Source: CAYFZR01 sp046760505 [NCBI: Candidatus Hydrothermarchaeota archaeon] | GTDB lineage: Archaea; CAYFZR01 | Assembly (NCBI GenBank): GCA_046760505.1 | Contig: JBHIEG010000011.1 | Coordinates: 4,365-68,364, forward strand | DNA: 64,000 nt | Direction of reading: 5' to 3' | In this document: in pieces, positions 61,897-64,000 of the stretch | Layout of the letters: each line of letters opens with the position of its first letter | Numbering within the stretch: position 1 is the stretch's first letter | The notes under the pieces: generated by a model | What the model was told of the DNA's origin: nothing | The model's database searches: none | What the model saw: only the letters and a program-made list of their open reading frames with translations | Made by a program: the position numbers and the translations under genes

Positions 61897-62315
61897 AGTT
61901 CTTCTGGTTTTCTAATGAGTATTTTTTCTTCTGGCAGCAAATCATAGTGTTCGTCCCTTGTTATCAAATATCTTGCGTTGGTATTGATGGCTTTTGTATA
62001 ATGAAGAAGATCTGGAAAAGGGACTTCTGGATACTTTCTTTTAAGTTCATTTGCATCTTCTATGTCCTTTTCTTCTATTTTTGAAGTTATTAATTTATCC
62101 TTTGCTTTTAAATCAGAAAAGAGTTCTTCAATTGCTTTTTCATTTATTTGAGTACTCAATTCTTTTAAGAGAAGGTCTGATATAATAATTATAAATTCAC
62201 AATCAATGACCCTCATTAAAATGGAAAATGCGAATTCTCCTAGAGGCCTTAGGCGGTCTTTTCTGTCATACCAATAATCGAGATAAATGTTCGTGTCTAG
62301 ATAGATAAATTCCAT
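61893..62315 (-). CDS. PIN-domain ribonuclease (VapC-like)
   Basis: The protein has the PIN fold with acidic residues in IYLDTNIYLDYW (first Asp), ISDLLLKEL (Glu), FPDLLHYTKAI (Asp) and LITRDEHYDLL (last Asp). VapC-like PIN proteins cut tRNA or rRNA as toxins. No VapB-type antitoxin gene lies upstream. The ORF opens at 62321, but a TATA-like box at 62334-62347 favours ATG 62315. It converges on the Panacea gene, which is in the position of a partner. Confidence 0.85.
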   Translation of the reverse strand: MEFIYLDTNIYLDYWYDRKDRLRPLGEFAFSILMRVIDCEFIIIISDLLLKELSTQINEKAIEELFSDLKAKDKLITSKIEEKDIEDANELKRKYPEVPFPDLLHYTKAINTNARYLITRDEHYDLLPEEKILIRKPEEL

Positions 62316-62333
62316 GTGCATTATAGAAATCTG

Positions 62334-62347
62334 TTATTTAAAATATA
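62334..62347 (-). promoter_or_regulatory. TATA-like box of the PIN gene (leaderless)
   Basis: The minus strand reads TATTTTAAATAA within this stretch; its centre lies 26 bases from ATG 62315. Confidence 0.45.
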
Positions 62348-62691
62348 CTTCCAAACGGCATTTTTGGATTATAGGTCATAAGACCTCACACATTTGGAGC
62401 ATTTTCATCCATAGATCGTTCTTTCATGTAAAAAGAAAGAAATTCACGGAAACACAAACAGCACTTCACTAATCAATGATGAATAATATGTTTTATTATC
62501 CACGAGGAAAAACTTGTCTAAAAGTCTGAGAATGCTTTTTCCAATCATGATATGACTCATTCACCCCAATAGACTCTGAGGTTAAATTTAAAAGGATCTT
62601 CTGGTGAGTAAACTCCTAAATACCACCATCCTCAGTTTTCTCACCATTATAACGCGATTATTCTTCTGAAATTTGTCCATCGTGATAAATT
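62348..62691. other. Gene-free stretch of about 340 bases
   Basis: No frame with a recognisable product, no RNA signature and no clear repeat could be found between the PIN gene's promoter and the end of the second HEPN gene. The stretch is AT-rich with short purine runs. It may be decayed sequence between two toxin-antitoxin-like modules. Confidence 0.5.
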
Positions 62692-63111
62692 TTAATATTG
62701 TTCAACTAATTTTTTGCAGGCTTCAAAGACTTTTTTAGCCCACTTCAAGGCTTGTTCGCCATCATATTTCGTATATATCTCAGATGGGGGCAAACCCATT
62801 TCTTCGTCTCCGTACATGCTTCTTTCTCTTTCTCCTCTCAGTTCTCTGGATATGAATGCGAGTTCATCGATTTCTGATTGAAACCATTCAGGGAACCTCT
62901 CTCTTTCCTTGCGCAGGGCGATTCCAACATCATGCCATTTTGGCGGTTCTATTCCAACGAGGCGTAAAATAGATTTTAAAGAAAGCTCAACAGTTTCCTG
63001 AGCCTGTCTAACTACGTAAGAATAAAATTCTCTCTTAAAAGAGTTTTCTGCTGTTTCTAAACGTATTTCAGCCTCTTTTAAATAACCAGAAGCCATTTTG
63101 ATGTTATTCAA
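62692..63111 (-). CDS. HEPN-domain protein (toxin-like, pair 2)
   Basis: The 139-residue helical protein has the HEPN layout: ASGYLKEAEIRLETAENSF, YSYVVRQAQETVELSLKSIL, GIEPPKWHDVGIAL and RELRGERERSMYGDEE. The expected R-x4-6-H element is replaced by a R/E-rich helix, so its RNase activity is less certain. It lies downstream of the nucleotidyltransferase gene (eight-base overlap), the opposite order to pair 1. Confidence 0.85.
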   Translation of the reverse strand: MNNIKMASGYLKEAEIRLETAENSFKREFYSYVVRQAQETVELSLKSILRLVGIEPPKWHDVGIALRKERERFPEWFQSEIDELAFISRELRGERERSMYGDEEMGLPPSEIYTKYDGEQALKWAKKVFEACKKLVEQY

Positions 63112-63610
63112 TTTGTATCTCCTCTCCGAATTTGTAGTCAGGTTTTAGATCCCAGTACCATTTTTTTCCGATGAAAACTCTTTTTGATCCGAGTCTATCG
63201 AGGATTTTTTTCATTCTCATAAGTACTTTGGAAAAGAAATTTTCCTTATCGTATATGATTATCGAATCCTCTGTCATGTCAAGGTAAAGAGGTGAAAGTC
63301 TCTGAGCTTCTTCCCTTGATTTTAAAATTATACTGAAGAAGGGATAATATCCTTTTTCATAAATGCTCTCAAGATAAATGTCCATTTTCCTGTTTGTCTC
63401 CCTAAGGAATTCTCTTCTCTTAAACATATCTCTAGGAAGATCTTCACATATTACAAGTAGATCTATATCAGAATCCTTTCTGTATTGACCTCTGGCAACA
63501 GAGCCAAATAGGACGATGGAAATTAGATTTTCGTTTAATTCTTCAATTACCTCTTCTGAAAATTTCACTACTAAATCTTTATATGGGAATGCCAAGTTCT
63601 CAACATTCAT
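63104..63610 (-). CDS. Minimal nucleotidyltransferase (MNT, pair 2)
   Basis: The 168-residue protein has VLFGSVARGQYRKDSDIDLLV, the MNT signature with two aspartates, at about 32-52 in pieces (FGSVARG, SDIDLL), followed by CEDLPRDMFKRREFLRE. Like pair 1 it contains CEDLP and a C-terminal lysine/tryptophan-rich end (KKWYWDLKP), so the two MNTs are related paralogues. A TATA-like region (63616-63638) lies directly upstream. Confidence 0.9.
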   Translation of the reverse strand: MNVENLAFPYKDLVVKFSEEVIEELNENLISIVLFGSVARGQYRKDSDIDLLVICEDLPRDMFKRREFLRETNRKMDIYLESIYEKGYYPFFSIILKSREEAQRLSPLYLDMTEDSIIIYDKENFFSKVLMRMKKILDRLGSKRVFIGKKWYWDLKPDYKFGEEIQIE

Positions 63611-63750
63611 GGACTTAAAATAAAATTTTCAAATATTTACCTCTTTCCAAGCAAAAAATTATTACAAAAACGAGTTTGGACCGGTACCATTTTCTTGTCG
63701 AATGCCTTACAATCTTGAAATGGAAATCGTTATATTGTCAAAATTTTATA

Positions 63751-63760
63751 ATTTATATTA
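63751..63760 (+). promoter_or_regulatory. TATA-like box of the sequon-rich protein gene
   Basis: ATTTATATTA here predicts transcription near 63782, about ten bases before ATG 63792, with GGGAG as the ribosome site in that leader. Confidence 0.45.
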
Positions 63761-63791
63761 TAAAAATCACAGATCGGTTGGCAGGGAGTAT

Positions 63792-64000
63792 ATGCCAAAC
63801 AAAAAAGCGATTTCCTTGATCTTGGTATTTCTGATAATCAATCTAGTTGTATCCATCAATCAAACCCCGAGCAATTTAACCTTAAAAAATGAAACTCTTG
63901 CTAACCAAACTGTAATAAACGAAACTATTTCTAACGAGACTTTATTTAACATAACTTTAATAAACAAGAGCATTTCAAATGAAACTCAGGTAAACGAGAC
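63792..64000 (+). CDS. Exported protein with dense N-glycosylation sequons (partial, cut by right edge)
   Basis: The frame opens at ATG 63792 and runs off the window after 69 codons. A signal-like helix (AISLILVFLIINLVVS) is followed by a stretch made of asparagine-x-threonine/serine units: NQT, NLT, NET, NQT, NET, NET, NIT, NKS, NET and a final NE(T), ten sequons in about 50 residues. This would be very densely N-glycosylated after export by the archaeal oligosaccharyltransferase. The full length and any anchor are unknown. Confidence 0.85.
   Translation, partial: MPNKKAISLILVFLIINLVVSINQTPSNLTLKNETLANQTVINETISNETLFNITLINKSISNETQVNE

Noticed and set aside
1-64000. tRNA or rRNA genes
   Set aside because: No T-loop GGTTCRAATCC-type sequence in a cloverleaf context and no rRNA-like stretch were seen by reading; a tRNAscan run would settle it.

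Overview
This 64 kb window is archaeal chromosome, most like a euryarchaeal lineage. It carries the large subunit of D-family DNA polymerase, archaeal release factor aRF1, RadA, a multi-OB-fold RPA, Sec61 beta, KEOPS Cgi121, a class II GlyRS, archaeal RNase P RNA and MptA, the first enzyme of tetrahydromethanopterin synthesis. Many starts lie about 24-27 bases downstream of a TATA-like box (leaderless transcripts), while others have GGTGAT or GGAGG Shine-Dalgarno sites. Coding DNA looks AT-rich, whereas the RNase P RNA is visibly much richer in GC, which hints at growth at raised temperature (inference). I cannot name a genus.

Layout. 1-1000: a DUF1405 membrane protein cut by the left edge and a hexapeptide acyltransferase. 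1.1-9.3 kb: polymerase DP2, a zinc-ribbon protein, UMP kinase, a metallo-hydrolase, aRF1 and ArgRS. 8.8-11.8 kb (minus): a DUF47/PiT phosphate uptake pair followed by a TatD nuclease and a NYN protein. 11.8-12.8 kb: a frameshifted methyltransferase remnant, a cluster of repeated hairpins, and RNase P RNA. 12.8-28.9 kb: housekeeping and cofactor genes (AmrS, ThiL, Cgi121, an Fe-S membrane protein, two DUF2226-like proteins, an RCK-DHH fusion, ArfC, TraB/PrgY, an M50 protease, DUF362, an ABC ATPase, MptA, two unrecognised helical proteins, a DRE-TIM synthase). 29-33.3 kb: a membrane-attached MinD-like ATPase and a cluster of exported thiol-redox proteins. 33.3-47.9 kb: GlyRS, CBS protein, amidohydrolase, Sec61 beta, EngB, RPA-RadA, alkyltransferase, XPD-like helicase, HAD phosphatase, Tat-exported DUF362 protein, DUF255 thioredoxin-fold protein, ExoIII and a methyltransferase.

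48-57.1 kb is the most system-like region. A complete NitT/TauT-type ABC importer (ATPase, lipoprotein, permease) is interleaved with two FmdE-family proteins, a class V aminotransferase, an AAA protein with a degenerate active site, a radical SAM protein with unusual cysteine spacing, a diverged AmrS paralogue and a split UPF0718-like permease. 57.2-60.2 kb holds a modular family of exported, membrane-anchored proteins that grew by duplication and fusion. 60.2-63.6 kb is a toxin-antitoxin-like island: two HEPN/nucleotidyltransferase pairs, a Panacea-domain protein and a PIN nuclease. The right edge cuts an exported protein made almost entirely of N-glycosylation sequons.

Two genes (DUF255 at about 46.1 kb and the fused exported protein at about 58.3 kb) have no ATG, GTG or TTG where their start must lie, but each has GGAGG in a suitable place. 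No tRNA, rRNA, CRISPR array, insertion sequence or intein was found.
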